The notes below the pieces were generated by a model, which saw only the letters and a list, made by a program, of their open reading frames with translations, had not been told where the DNA came from and made no database searches. Shown in pieces: positions 20,344 through 28,026 of a DNA stretch of 41,659 bases. The position numbers and the translations under genes are program-made. Every line of letters starts with the position of its first letter. Position 1 is the stretch's first letter. The stretch is from positions 1-41,659 of the IMG/VR virus record IMGVR_UViG_3300031455_000098; one strand, 5' to 3'. Source of the stretch: a virus.

Positions 20344-21746
20344 GCTGGCTCAATCGTCTGGTTTCCGCCCTCACACCGGCCCGCTTCGTCGAAGCGGCCG
20401 GCGCCACGATCGACCACGAGGACGAGGAAGGTTGGCGCCGATTGACGGGTGACAGCAACCGCGACCTGGCGCCGATGACGCAGGACCGCATGCTGCGCCT
20501 GGCGCACTACGTGTGGCGCACGAACCTCCTCGCCAACCGCCTCATTGAGCTGCCGTTGGCCTACCTGCTTGCCCAGGGCGTGAGCTGGCGCGTGGATGAC
20601 GAAGAGGCGCAAGGCGCGCTCGATCGCCACTGGCGCGACGGCCTCAACGCGTGGGACATCAAGCTCGTCAAGCGGGCGCGCGAGCTCGGGCTCTTCGGCG
20701 AAGCGTGCTATCCGGTATTCCGCAGCGACATCACTGGCGTCGTGCGGATCGGCTATCTCGATCCGGTCGAGATCGCGACCGTCGTCATGGACCCCGCCAA
20801 CCGCGAGCAGCCGATCGGCATCGTGACCAAGAAAAACCTCAAAGGGGAATCGCGACGCTACCGCGTGATCGTGAACGTGCCCGAGGACGCGTTCGATGAA
20901 CGCACGCAGGAGATCCGCAAGACCTTCACGACGGGCGATTGCTTCTACTTCAGGGTCAACGATCTCTGCTCTGCCAGCCGCGGCGTAAGCGATCTGCTCG
21001 CGCAACTGGACTGGCTGGATGCATACGATCAGTTCCTGTTCGGCGAGGTCGATCGATCCAGCGCCTCGCGCGCCTTCATCTGGGATGTCACGCTCAAGGG
21101 CGCGACGCCCGACGAGGTGGCCCAGCGCGCGAAGAAGATCACGGCGCCGAGGAGCAACTCGGTGCGTGTGCACAACGACGCGGAAGAGTGGAAGGCCGAG
21201 GCGCCCGCGCTCAACAGCTACGACGCGGCCAGCGCGGCGAGGCTAATCCGCAACCACATGCTCGGCGGGGCGACGGTGCCCGAGCATTGGTATGGCGGGG
21301 CCGAAGACGTGAACAAGTCGACCGGCAGCAGCATGACCGAGCCGACCGAGAAGATGCTGCAGATGCGGCAGACGTTCCTGGGCTACATGCTCATGACGAT
21401 CGGCGAGTACGTGATCCGCTCGCACTGGCGCGTGCTCGATCGCGAGCCGAGCGCGAAACAGCAGGCGATCCTGCTGAGTCTCCAGGTGCAGTGGCCGGAG
21501 ATGACGGCCAAGGACACCACGAAGTACGCCGCCTCGCTGCAGCAGATCGTGACCGCTGTCGCGCAGTCGATCGCCGAAGGGCTGCTGACAAGGAGCACAG
21601 CGCTGCGGCTCATCGCCGCGATGGCGGAGCGCCTGGGTGTCGACATCGAGGTGGAGGAAGAACTGGAGGCTGCGCTGCGCGAGCAGATCGACCACACGCC
21701 GCCCACCGACGACGGCACGCCGTTGCCCACCGACGATGTCGAGTAA
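20340..21746 (+). CDS. Portal protein (Mu gp29 position)
   Basis: A 468-residue portal that forms the dodecameric ring at the head vertex. ATG 20340 is preferred because GGAG lies 9 bases before it; ATG 20331 has no spacing. The core has typical portal segments: YVWRTNLLANRLIELPLAYL, LFGEACYPVFRSDITGVVRI and GYLDPVEIATVVMDPANREQ, the clip/stem region GVSDLLAQLDWLDAYDQFLF, and crown helix SIAEGLLTRSTALRLIAAMA. The C-terminus is acidic. The last 11 bases overlap the next gene. Confidence 0.85.
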   Translation: MSWLNRLVSALTPARFVEAAGATIDHEDEEGWRRLTGDSNRDLAPMTQDRMLRLAHYVWRTNLLANRLIELPLAYLLAQGVSWRVDDEEAQGALDRHWRDGLNAWDIKLVKRARELGLFGEACYPVFRSDITGVVRIGYLDPVEIATVVMDPANREQPIGIVTKKNLKGESRRYRVIVNVPEDAFDERTQEIRKTFTTGDCFYFRVNDLCSASRGVSDLLAQLDWLDAYDQFLFGEVDRSSASRAFIWDVTLKGATPDEVAQRAKKITAPRSNSVRVHNDAEEWKAEAPALNSYDAASAARLIRNHMLGGATVPEHWYGGAEDVNKSTGSSMTEPTEKMLQMRQTFLGYMLMTIGEYVIRSHWRVLDREPSAKQQAILLSLQVQWPEMTAKDTTKYAASLQQIVTAVAQSIAEGLLTRSTALRLIAAMAERLGVDIEVEEELEAALREQIDHTPPTDDGTPLPTDDVE

Positions 21747-22623
21747 CGACGAGCGCGTGCGGGCGTTCAACGCCGCGCGCTCGGGCGAACTGTCGCGGCT
21801 CACGCGCATCCAGAAATCCACGGATCTGGAAATCATCAAGCAGTTGCGCGATGCGCAAGCGGAGATTGCGCAGATCCTCGGTGGCCTGGGCGATGGCGCC
21901 GAACGCAGCCGACTCGAAGCGCTGCAGCGTGAGATCGCGCGCGTGCTCGATGAGTTCGCACGCACCGCGGCGCGCACCGGTACCGCCGCGCTGTCTTCTG
22001 CCTGGTCGGCCGGCGCGCAGCTCGTGAGCGTTCCGCTGGCTGCCGCGAACGTCTCGGCCCAGGCCGTGCTCAACCCGCGCGCACTGCGTGCACTGGAACG
22101 GTCACTGACCGGATTCATCGGCGACATCAGCACGCGCACGGCGAACCGCATCAATGCCGAGATTGCCCAGGTCATGATCGGCGCGCGCCCCGCTGCCCAG
22201 GCGATCAGCAACGTCGACCGCATGCTCGGCGGCGGCGTGCGCGGCCGCGCGCGGCAGATCGTCAACGACGAGATCGGCCGGGCCTACTCGTCATCGAGCC
22301 AAGCAAGCATGGAACAGGCCGCCGAGCGGCTGCCCGGCCTGCGCAAGCGCTGGGTCAAGAGCGGCAAGCTGCACCCGCGCCCGGACCACGTCGCCGCGCA
22401 CGGCCAGACCGTTCTGGTGAAAGAGTCTTTCGTGGTGGGTGGCGTCGAGCTGCTGTATCCGCGTGACCCGAACGCGCCGCTTTCGGCCATCATCAACTGC
22501 GGGTGCCTGTCGATCCCCGTAACCGATGGCAGCGGATGGGGCGAGTCGACCGTGCGCCTGGACCCGTTCGATGCCGGCGTGCCGCTGCGCGTCGTGCGTG
22601 ACCCTGACCTTCCCGCCCTGTAG
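21736..22623 (+). CDS. Minor head morphogenesis protein (Mu gp30/SPP1 gp7-like)
   Basis: 295 residues from ATG 21736 (MSSNDERVRAFNAARSGELS). A helical N-terminal half with a long alanine-rich coiled region is followed by the conserved C-terminal module: DEIGRAYSSSSQASMEQAAE, KRWVKSGKLHPRPDHVAAHG, then VELLYPRDPNAPLSAIINCG with the paired CGC near the end. These match the phage Mu F / SPP1 gp7 domain, a minor protein that associates with the portal and interior of the prohead. It overlaps the portal gene by 11 bp. Confidence 0.85.
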   Translation: MSSNDERVRAFNAARSGELSRLTRIQKSTDLEIIKQLRDAQAEIAQILGGLGDGAERSRLEALQREIARVLDEFARTAARTGTAALSSAWSAGAQLVSVPLAAANVSAQAVLNPRALRALERSLTGFIGDISTRTANRINAEIAQVMIGARPAAQAISNVDRMLGGGVRGRARQIVNDEIGRAYSSSSQASMEQAAERLPGLRKRWVKSGKLHPRPDHVAAHGQTVLVKESFVVGGVELLYPRDPNAPLSAIINCGCLSIPVTDGSGWGESTVRLDPFDAGVPLRVVRDPDLPAL

Positions 22624-22795
22624 GAAATATCCTACCGCTGGACGCGGCGATTGCCTCGTGCATATCGCAGGCGCGGCGTGCATCATTCGCTCGTCGCCCG
22701 GCAGCCATCCGTGCCTGACCCCGGCCCGAAGGGAGTCCCAAGCTGTGCCGGGCGACACATGCGAATGCCCGCAGTGGCGATGACTGGAGTCGGCT
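22620..22795 (+). other. Non-coding gap with a small hairpin
   Basis: The stop of the head gene lies in the hairpin GTAGGA-AATA-TCCTAC (22620-22635), without a T tract. The remaining 160 bases show no convincing ORF or promoter. The hairpin could slow transcription or protect the message end. This gap isolates the following membrane-protein gene from the head operon. Confidence 0.4.
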
Positions 22796-23185
22796 ATGGA
22801 AGAGATGAAGTCGGTGACCTGGTGGGAAGAAGCTCTGGCCGCAGCAGAGGATGCCGACGCGCAAGCTGATGCCCTGCGAGGCCTTGTCGACGCCTACGAT
22901 CGCGGCGAATCGTCCGAAGCATTGCTGCGCGTACTTGCGATGCTGTTCCTCGCAGCGGGAATCATCGCGTGCGGGTATTGGATATGGGTCGCCACCGATA
23001 CGCGATATGCAGGTGTGCTGCCGAAGGATTTCCAGGACGCAGCGAAGCGAGCGGCGGGCGTGTGGTCCGTCATCGCGTTGTTGTCGGGAATTGTATCTGC
23101 CTATCTGTGCAAGAAGTTTGCTGATCTTGTGGATCTCGCCAAGGCAGCGAATGCGCGCTTGCGTCTTGGGCTGTTGCGAGGATGA
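22796..23185 (+). CDS. Two-span membrane protein, possible moron
   Basis: 129 residues with ATG 22796 after GGAG. A short helical N-terminus (EEALAAAEDADAQADALRGL) is followed by two membrane segments, LLRVLAMLFLAAGIIACGYW (44-66) and VWSVIALLSGIVSAYLCKK (about 88-106), and a helical tail (LVDLAKAANARLRLGLLRG). Not recognised. It sits alone between the head gene and the capsid unit, with non-coding gaps on both sides (172 and 109 bases), the usual setting of a moron gene. Superinfection exclusion or another envelope function is possible but unproven. Confidence 0.6.
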   Translation: MEEMKSVTWWEEALAAAEDADAQADALRGLVDAYDRGESSEALLRVLAMLFLAAGIIACGYWIWVATDTRYAGVLPKDFQDAAKRAAGVWSVIALLSGIVSAYLCKKFADLVDLAKAANARLRLGLLRG

Positions 23186-23211
23186 CGCACCACGCGCGCG
23201 ATCGTGGCCTC

Positions 23212-23230
23212 CAGTAGCACGCGCTAAAAG
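23212..23230 (+). promoter_or_regulatory. 19-bp dyad element, late-module copy 2
   Basis: CAGTAGCACGCGCTAAAAG, core TAGC-N4-GCTA, 17 of 19 identical to 15484-15502. It precedes the capsid unit by 65 bp. Candidate activator site or promoter core. Confidence 0.5.
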
Positions 23231-23243
23231 TATCCAGGGCCAG

Positions 23244-23255
23244 TGATCTAGATCA
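23244..23255. promoter_or_regulatory. Palindrome with two GATC sites
   Basis: TGATCTAGATCA is a perfect 12-bp palindrome holding two Dam recognition sites, 14 bp downstream of the dyad element and 40 bp upstream of the capsid-unit start. The phage encodes a Dam-type methyltransferase at the end of the window. A methylation-sensitive operator is possible. Confidence 0.4.
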
Positions 23256-23294
23256 TCCGTCTCCGTCGTGCCGTCCCACGGCTACGGAGGCGAG

Positions 23295-23633
23295 ATGTCC
23301 AAGAAACCTGCTGCTCCCAAGGCCAAGGCCCCCAAGGCCAGGCCGGCTACGGCCGTGACCAAGAATAACCCCCCGCCGACGAGCGAGACGGCACCCCCTG
23401 CAGGCGCGCCTGCAGGGGGCGAGCCGGTGACGCCGCCGACGCCACCGGCCGATCCGCCCGTGGTTGATCCGCCTGTCGGCGATCCGCCGGCGGCCAAGAC
23501 CAAGGCCAAGGCCAAGACCGACGGCTACGTTCCCGTCGGCACCGTGCACGTGCTCGCCCAGGGCAAGACGCCCGACGGGCAGCGCGTGCGTGTGCTCATG
23601 GACGACAAGAACACCTGGAAGGAAATCGGTTGA
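23295..23633 (+). CDS. Alanine/proline-rich protein before the capsid gene, 112 aa
   Basis: ATG 23295 with GGAGG upstream; the earlier in-frame ATG at 23268 lacks a site. The first 75 residues are lysine/alanine then proline/glycine-rich (KKPAAPKAKAPKARPATAVT, PVVDPPVGDPPAAKTKAKAK), likely disordered. The last 30 residues form a small folded part (VPVGTVHVLAQGKTPDGQRV). The position just before the protease/capsid gene suggests a minor head or decoration protein. A 26-bp perfect palindrome lies in the coding sequence at 23394-23419. Confidence 0.65.
   Translation: MSKKPAAPKAKAPKARPATAVTKNNPPPTSETAPPAGAPAGGEPVTPPTPPADPPVVDPPVGDPPAAKTKAKAKTDGYVPVGTVHVLAQGKTPDGQRVRVLMDDKNTWKEIG
23394..23419. 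repeat. 26-bp perfect palindrome in coding sequence
   Basis: Thirteen-base arms without a spacer, left arm CCCCCTGCAGGCG. It is a self-complementary block of overlapping CCTGCAGG, GGCGCGCC and CCTGCAGG. It encodes part of PPAGAPAGGE, so proline/glycine-rich codon bias can account for some of the symmetry. In RNA it would fold into a very stable hairpin. Confidence 0.85.
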
Positions 23634-26122
23634 TGATCCGCCGGCCGGCCAAAGGCATCGTCGGTGTGATCGCCTTGCGCGAGGCCGCCTCGGAGTTTGG
23701 TGAAATCACCAACCTCCTGCAGGCGGCGATGCGCCGCCACTACGGCCTGGGCGCCAATGACTGGGTGTGTCTTCACGCGATCTTCGCCGATCGCGTGATC
23801 GTGCAGCGCGATGGCCATCTCTACGAGTTCCCGTACACGCTTGGCGATGACAACACCGTCACGATTGGCACCGCCACGCAGGTGTCGGTGGACTATCGCA
23901 GCGTCGCGCTGCGCGAGGCCGCCTCGACCGAACTGAGCCAGATTTTCGATCTGGTGCGCCGCGCGGTCCGCGATGCGCGACCCAACCACTACGTGGAAGT
24001 CGACTCGGTCTTCGCCGACCGCGTCGTGATTACGGTCGACGGGCGCTACATCGCCTATCCGTACACGGTCACCGATCAAAACACGATCGCGCTGGGCAGC
24101 CCGAGCGAAGTGCTGCTCGACTATCAGCCGGTCAACGAACCTGTGGGGGCACGGGTGGCGGAGGCGGCGAGCGTTTTCATTGAAGCGCTCGCCGCCGATG
24201 CTTCTGCGCCACCGCGCTATCTCGTGCGCGTGATTCGCGCCGGCACATCGATCAACGGCGTGGATTACCCCGCCGCGGTGCTTCGCGAGGCCGTCAAGTT
24301 GTTTGACGGCGTGCGCGTGTTCGTGAAATCCGATGACGCCCACGTGAGAGGCGACGCGACCGCCAAAGACTTCCGCGCGCTGGTCGGAAAACTCACAGAG
24401 CCGCGCTTCGTCGAAGCTGCAGGCGGTGAGATCCACGCCGTCCTCGATGTGCTGGAGTCCAGCAGCGTGTCCGCGCAGCTGCGCGAAGCCGTCACGCGCG
24501 GCATGACCGACCTGTTCGGTCTGTCGATCGACGCTGAGGGCAACGCCAAGAAGAAAGGCAAGTTCCGCGAGGCCACGAAGCTCACGAAAGTGAGCAGCGT
24601 GGACCTGATCATCGAGCCCGGCGCGGGCGGGCAAGTTATCCGTTTTGTCGAATCCGTACAGGCCCAGGAGCCCAACATGAAACTGCGTCAAGCGATGCTT
24701 GCGGCGCTCGCCGTGATTTCCGCACCCCGTGCTGCCGAACTCGCTGAGGCGCCGGACGATGATCTACTCACGGCCTACCGCGAAGCGGTTGGCGCACCTC
24801 CGAATTCCCCGGCACCCGCCGCGGTTACGGTCGCCGACGTGGAGTCGCGCATCCGCATGGTCGAGGCGCGCGCCACCGCACGCGTCGCGATTGCCGCGAG
24901 CAACCTGCCGGCTATCGTGCAGGATCGGCTCGTGCAGCGGTTCGCCGAAGCCGCCTCGTTCGAGGCCGCCGACGTCGACGCTGCGATCAAGGGCGAGCGT
25001 GAGTTCCTGGCCAAGCTGCGCGAAGGCTCGCCGCAAATCGGCGGCCTGGGCGTGATCGAGCCGGGCGAGGATCGCGCGGACAAGGTCAAGGCGATGTTCG
25101 ACGACTTCTTCGATCCGACGAAGAAGGCCACGAGCTTCCGGGAAGCCTACATCGAAGTCACCGGCGATCGGCGCGTCACTGGCCTGTTCGCCGAGTGCGA
25201 CAAGCAGCGGCTGCGCGAAGCGGGCGGTACCGAGTTCCGCGAAGCGGTCAGCTCGACCACGTTCAGCAACATCCTGGGCGACTCGATCACGCGTGCGCTC
25301 ATCCGCGACTACGGCGCGCTGGAGGCGTACCAGGACTGGCGCTGGTTGTGCGATGTCGTTCCGGTCACGGACTTCCGCAGCCAGGAACGCACGCGCATGG
25401 GTGGCTACGGCAATCTGCCGGCAGTCGCGCAGAACGGACCGTACGACGCGCTGACCACGCCGACCGATGAGAAAGCCACCTATTCGGTGACCAAGCGCGG
25501 CGGCACCGAGACGATTTCGCTCGAAGCCATCGCCAACGACGATGTCGGCGCGCTTCGGCGTATCCCGATGAGCCTCGCCGTGGCGGCAGGACGCACGCTC
25601 TACGAGTTCGTCTACAACTTCCTCGCGACCAACCCGACGATCTACGACACTGTCGCGCTCTTCCATGCCACGCACGCGAACCTCGGCACGGCCGCACTCT
25701 CCGAGGCGAGCTTCGCCGCGGCACGCCTGGCGATGAAGAAACAGGCCGAGAAAGACAGTGCCAAGCGCCTGGGCATCACGCTGCGCCACCTCGCCATTCC
25801 TGCCGAGCTCGAGGAAACCGCGTTCGATCTGTTCGTGCGCGACACGAACAACGACGAGACGTTCGTGCAGAGCCGCAAGCCGACCGTGCACGTGGTCGAC
25901 TACTGGACCGACACGAACAACTGGTTCGCGACGGCGGACAACGCGCAAGTCCCGCTGCTGGAACTCGGCTTCTTCGGTGGCGAGGAACCGGCGCTGTTCG
26001 TGCAGGACAACCCGACGCAGGGTTCGCTGTTCTCCAACGACCAGATCAAGTACAAGATCCGGCACATCTACAGCGGCGCGGTGCGTGACTTCCGCGGGTT
26101 CTACGGCGCGATCGTCGCCTAG
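23633..26122 (+). CDS. Prohead protease/scaffold-major capsid fusion protein
   Basis: 829 residues. Residues 14-90 and 92-166 are a tandem repeat of one domain (shared LREAAS, FADRV, Y.YPYT features). Residues 195-340 match a Mu I/U35-type prohead protease: YLVRVIRAGTSINGV, DDAHVRG (catalytic His237), LFGLSID (Ser298), SSVDLIIEPGAGG. Residues 350-500 are a helical scaffold (VESRIRMVEARATARVAIAA). From about 500 to the end is the capsid domain (TFSNILGDSITRALIRDYGA, KRGGTETISLEAIANDDVGA, LFHATHANLGTAA). ATG 23633 follows AAGGAAAT; TTG 23630 is possible. An internal ATG at 24677 has a perfect AGGAG site and would give a 481-residue scaffold-capsid product. Confidence 0.85.
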   Translation: MIRRPAKGIVGVIALREAASEFGEITNLLQAAMRRHYGLGANDWVCLHAIFADRVIVQRDGHLYEFPYTLGDDNTVTIGTATQVSVDYRSVALREAASTELSQIFDLVRRAVRDARPNHYVEVDSVFADRVVITVDGRYIAYPYTVTDQNTIALGSPSEVLLDYQPVNEPVGARVAEAASVFIEALAADASAPPRYLVRVIRAGTSINGVDYPAAVLREAVKLFDGVRVFVKSDDAHVRGDATAKDFRALVGKLTEPRFVEAAGGEIHAVLDVLESSSVSAQLREAVTRGMTDLFGLSIDAEGNAKKKGKFREATKLTKVSSVDLIIEPGAGGQVIRFVESVQAQEPNMKLRQAMLAALAVISAPRAAELAEAPDDDLLTAYREAVGAPPNSPAPAAVTVADVESRIRMVEARATARVAIAASNLPAIVQDRLVQRFAEAASFEAADVDAAIKGEREFLAKLREGSPQIGGLGVIEPGEDRADKVKAMFDDFFDPTKKATSFREAYIEVTGDRRVTGLFAECDKQRLREAGGTEFREAVSSTTFSNILGDSITRALIRDYGALEAYQDWRWLCDVVPVTDFRSQERTRMGGYGNLPAVAQNGPYDALTTPTDEKATYSVTKRGGTETISLEAIANDDVGALRRIPMSLAVAAGRTLYEFVYNFLATNPTIYDTVALFHATHANLGTAALSEASFAAARLAMKKQAEKDSAKRLGITLRHLAIPAELEETAFDLFVRDTNNDETFVQSRKPTVHVVDYWTDTNNWFATADNAQVPLLELGFFGGEEPALFVQDNPTQGSLFSNDQIKYKIRHIYSGAVRDFRGFYGAIVA
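24666..24679 (+). promoter_or_regulatory. Internal ribosome binding site and start in the capsid fusion gene
   Basis: AGGAG at 24666-24670, a 6-base spacer, then ATG at 24677-24679 in the fusion reading frame (codon 349, MKLRQAML). This is as good a start as any in the window. It lies exactly between the protease and scaffold portions. Confidence 0.6.
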
Positions 26123-26128
26123 CACTCC

Positions 26129-26812
26129 GTGAGCCTGGCTGAGATCCAAGCGACAGTCGATGACCTGGTCCGTGACAAGGACCAGGTCATCACGTCTGTG
26201 CAACGCGATACCGCGATTGCCGATGCGCTCCAGCGCTACAGCGCCGACGCGCCGCGCGTGATCGTGGAGGATGTCGCCAGTGCCGGCGGGCAAGTACTGC
26301 CGCTGCCGTTGCACTGGATCGACGGGCAAAGCGAGATCCACGGCATCGAGTATCCGCTGGGCAGCGTGCCGCCGAACGAGATCCTGCCGACGGCGATCCA
26401 CGTCACGCGCACGCCGACCGGCCCCTCCCTCATCTTCGTGTTCTCGCCCACCAGCGGCGAGGACGTGCGCCTGACCTACACGGGCGCGCATGTGGTGGAT
26501 GTCACCACGAACACCATCCCGAACCGCCATCGCCGCGCGCTGTGCGCGCTGGCTGCGGCGGATCTGTGCGGGCAGCTGTCTGCCGACTACGCGACCGAGG
26601 GCGCGCCGACGATCGGCGCCGACTCGGCCGACCACATGGGCAAGACCGAACGCTATCGCAATCGCGCGCGCGACCTGCGCGCCGAGTACACCTCGCTCAT
26701 CGGCAACGTGAGCGAGCGCACGAAGCCCGCATCCGTGGACGTGGCCCTGCCGCGCCGTGATGCGCTGGGCGGCCGGCCCCTGTTCCATCCGCCCACGCAG
26801 TGGCCGCGATGA
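26129..26812 (+). CDS. Head-tail connector-position protein, 227 aa
   Basis: GTG 26129 (MSLAEIQATVDDLVRDKDQV). An N-terminal helical segment (QRDTAIADALQRYSADAPRV) is followed by a beta-rich middle (QVLPLPLHWIDGQSEIHGIE, PSLIFVFSPTSGEDVRLTYT) and a helical C-terminus with RRALCALAAADLCGQLSADY and KTERYRNRARDLRAEYTSLI. This helix-strand-helix order and the location directly after the capsid gene are typical of connector/adaptor proteins such as gp6-like families; I do not recognise the specific family. Confidence 0.6.
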   Translation: MSLAEIQATVDDLVRDKDQVITSVQRDTAIADALQRYSADAPRVIVEDVASAGGQVLPLPLHWIDGQSEIHGIEYPLGSVPPNEILPTAIHVTRTPTGPSLIFVFSPTSGEDVRLTYTGAHVVDVTTNTIPNRHRRALCALAAADLCGQLSADYATEGAPTIGADSADHMGKTERYRNRARDLRAEYTSLIGNVSERTKPASVDVALPRRDALGGRPLFHPPTQWPR

Positions 26813-27324
26813 GATTCGCGATCGACGCCACCCAGTTCACGCAGCTCGCCGAGCTGTTCACGCGCGCACCCGACATCACGCGCGAGGAACTGCTCACGAC
26901 GATGACCGACGTGGACCTTCTCCTGCAGGGCGAGCTCATGCAGCAGCTGCCGGCCGGTGCCGGCGGCGCGGCTGGACTGCGCGGTTCGATCGCACGTGAG
27001 GAACAGATCCTCGGCGACCAGGTGCTCGGCCTGGTCAGCACCGATCGCCCCTACGCCGTCTACGTCGAAACCGGCACGCGGCCCCATGCCGTGGGCATGA
27101 TCGGCATCCAGGCATTGATCGACTGGGTCGAGGCCAAGCTCGGCGTGCGCGGCAAGGAAGCTACCGGCGTCGCGTTCGCCATTGCGCACAAGATCCGCAA
27201 GGTGGGCACGAAGCCCAACCCCGTCTGGCAGCGCACGCTGGAACAGCGCACCGCGGCCATCGTGCGCAAGTTCGATGAGGCCGTGATCCGGATCTTCGCG
27301 CGACTCAACGAGGTGCGCACATGA
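26809..27324 (+). CDS. HK97 gp10-like head-closure/minor tail protein
   Basis: 171 residues; ATG 26809 overlaps the previous stop (ATGA). The region VSTDRPYAVYVETGTRPHAV and GIQALIDWVEAKLGVRGKEA with VWQRTLEQRTAAIVRKFDEA is the pattern of HK97 gp10/minor tail Z-like proteins (Y..yvE.GT..h, then a terminal helix). These stand at the head-tail junction or complete the tail. The start is set by tight coupling; the upstream ATG at 26800 lies inside the previous gene. Confidence 0.7.
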   Translation: MRFAIDATQFTQLAELFTRAPDITREELLTTMTDVDLLLQGELMQQLPAGAGGAAGLRGSIAREEQILGDQVLGLVSTDRPYAVYVETGTRPHAVGMIGIQALIDWVEAKLGVRGKEATGVAFAIAHKIRKVGTKPNPVWQRTLEQRTAAIVRKFDEAVIRIFARLNEVRT

Positions 27325-27803
27325 GCGCTGCTGCGATTCGTGCTGCGATCGTTGCCGTGCTGGCGTCCGTACCGGCAGCGGGCGTGGTGCAGGCGTATGA
27401 GCGCTATGCGACCAACGTGGCGCAGCTCAAGTCGTTCTACCTGGCCGCGCCAGCCACCGCGCTGCGCGGCTGCCACGTGCGCCGCGTGAGCGTGAGCGAG
27501 GTCGGCAACATCCAGGGCCGAACGGTCGAGATGACGGCCTGGCGCATCGTCTACCTGGTCGCGCTCGATGACGCGCAGGAAAGCGAGCTCGCGTTCGATG
27601 CCGGCATCGACGCGCTGCGCGATGCGTTCGCGGCCGACGAGACGCTCGGCGATGTCGTTGACCAATGCACCGAGCCGGGCAACCCCGCCGGTGAATCCTG
27701 CCTCCAGCTCGATGATGCTGGCCCCGCGATGTTTGCCGGCGTGCTCTGCCACGTCGCGCGACTTCGACTCACCACCACCCGCTACCTGGACCGACTCCCA
27801 TGA
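27321..27803 (+). CDS. Tail terminator-like protein, 160 aa
   Basis: ATG overlaps the previous stop. AAIRAAIVAVLASVPAAGVV is the first helix; strands GRTVEMTAWRIVYLVALDDA and a helix LAFDAGIDALRDAFAADETL follow, with a strand RLRLTTTRYL at the end. This alpha/beta order (helix, strand with W.iv.l, helix, strand) fits tail terminator or tail completion proteins of the lambda gpU/Mu gp37 type. Assignment is by order and fold pattern only. Confidence 0.6.
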   Translation: MSAAAIRAAIVAVLASVPAAGVVQAYERYATNVAQLKSFYLAAPATALRGCHVRRVSVSEVGNIQGRTVEMTAWRIVYLVALDDAQESELAFDAGIDALRDAFAADETLGDVVDQCTEPGNPAGESCLQLDDAGPAMFAGVLCHVARLRLTTTRYLDRLP

Positions 27804-27991
27804 AAAACCCGAATCGCAGCGACGGCGGCACCTTCGTGTACGAGAACGACAAGCTCGTGCGGCACATCCCGTGCACGCGGCCGGCCCCGCCGAAATCCAC
27901 GCCACCCGCCGAAGCGCGTGCGCCTGCGCCCGCTGCCACACCCGCTGCCAATGCGACGACTGGCGAGCGCTGCGCGCGCGGCAAGAAGTAA
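27800..27991 (+). CDS. Small alanine/proline-rich protein, 63 aa
   Basis: ATG overlaps the terminator stop. The first 25 residues look folded (SDGGTFVYENDKLVRHIPCT); the rest is a proline/alanine tail (PAEARAPAPAATPAANATTG). Its N-terminus, FVYENDKLVRH, is the kind of short beta hairpin found in small proteins placed before tail tube genes in Mu-like phages. Function unknown. Confidence 0.6.
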   Translation: MKNPNRSDGGTFVYENDKLVRHIPCTRPAPPKSTPPAEARAPAPAATPAANATTGERCARGKK

Positions 27992-28026
27992 TCGCTCTCA
28001 ACGACACGACCACCTGAGGAAATCCC

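Noticed and set aside
22620-22635. Terminator after the head morphogenesis gene
   Set aside because: Short 6-bp stem and no T tract; cannot be called a terminator from sequence alone.
24764-26788. 674-codon minus-strand frame opposite the capsid gene
   Set aside because: Antisense shadow of a well-supported capsid gene; arginine/alanine/histidine-rich composition typical of such shadows.
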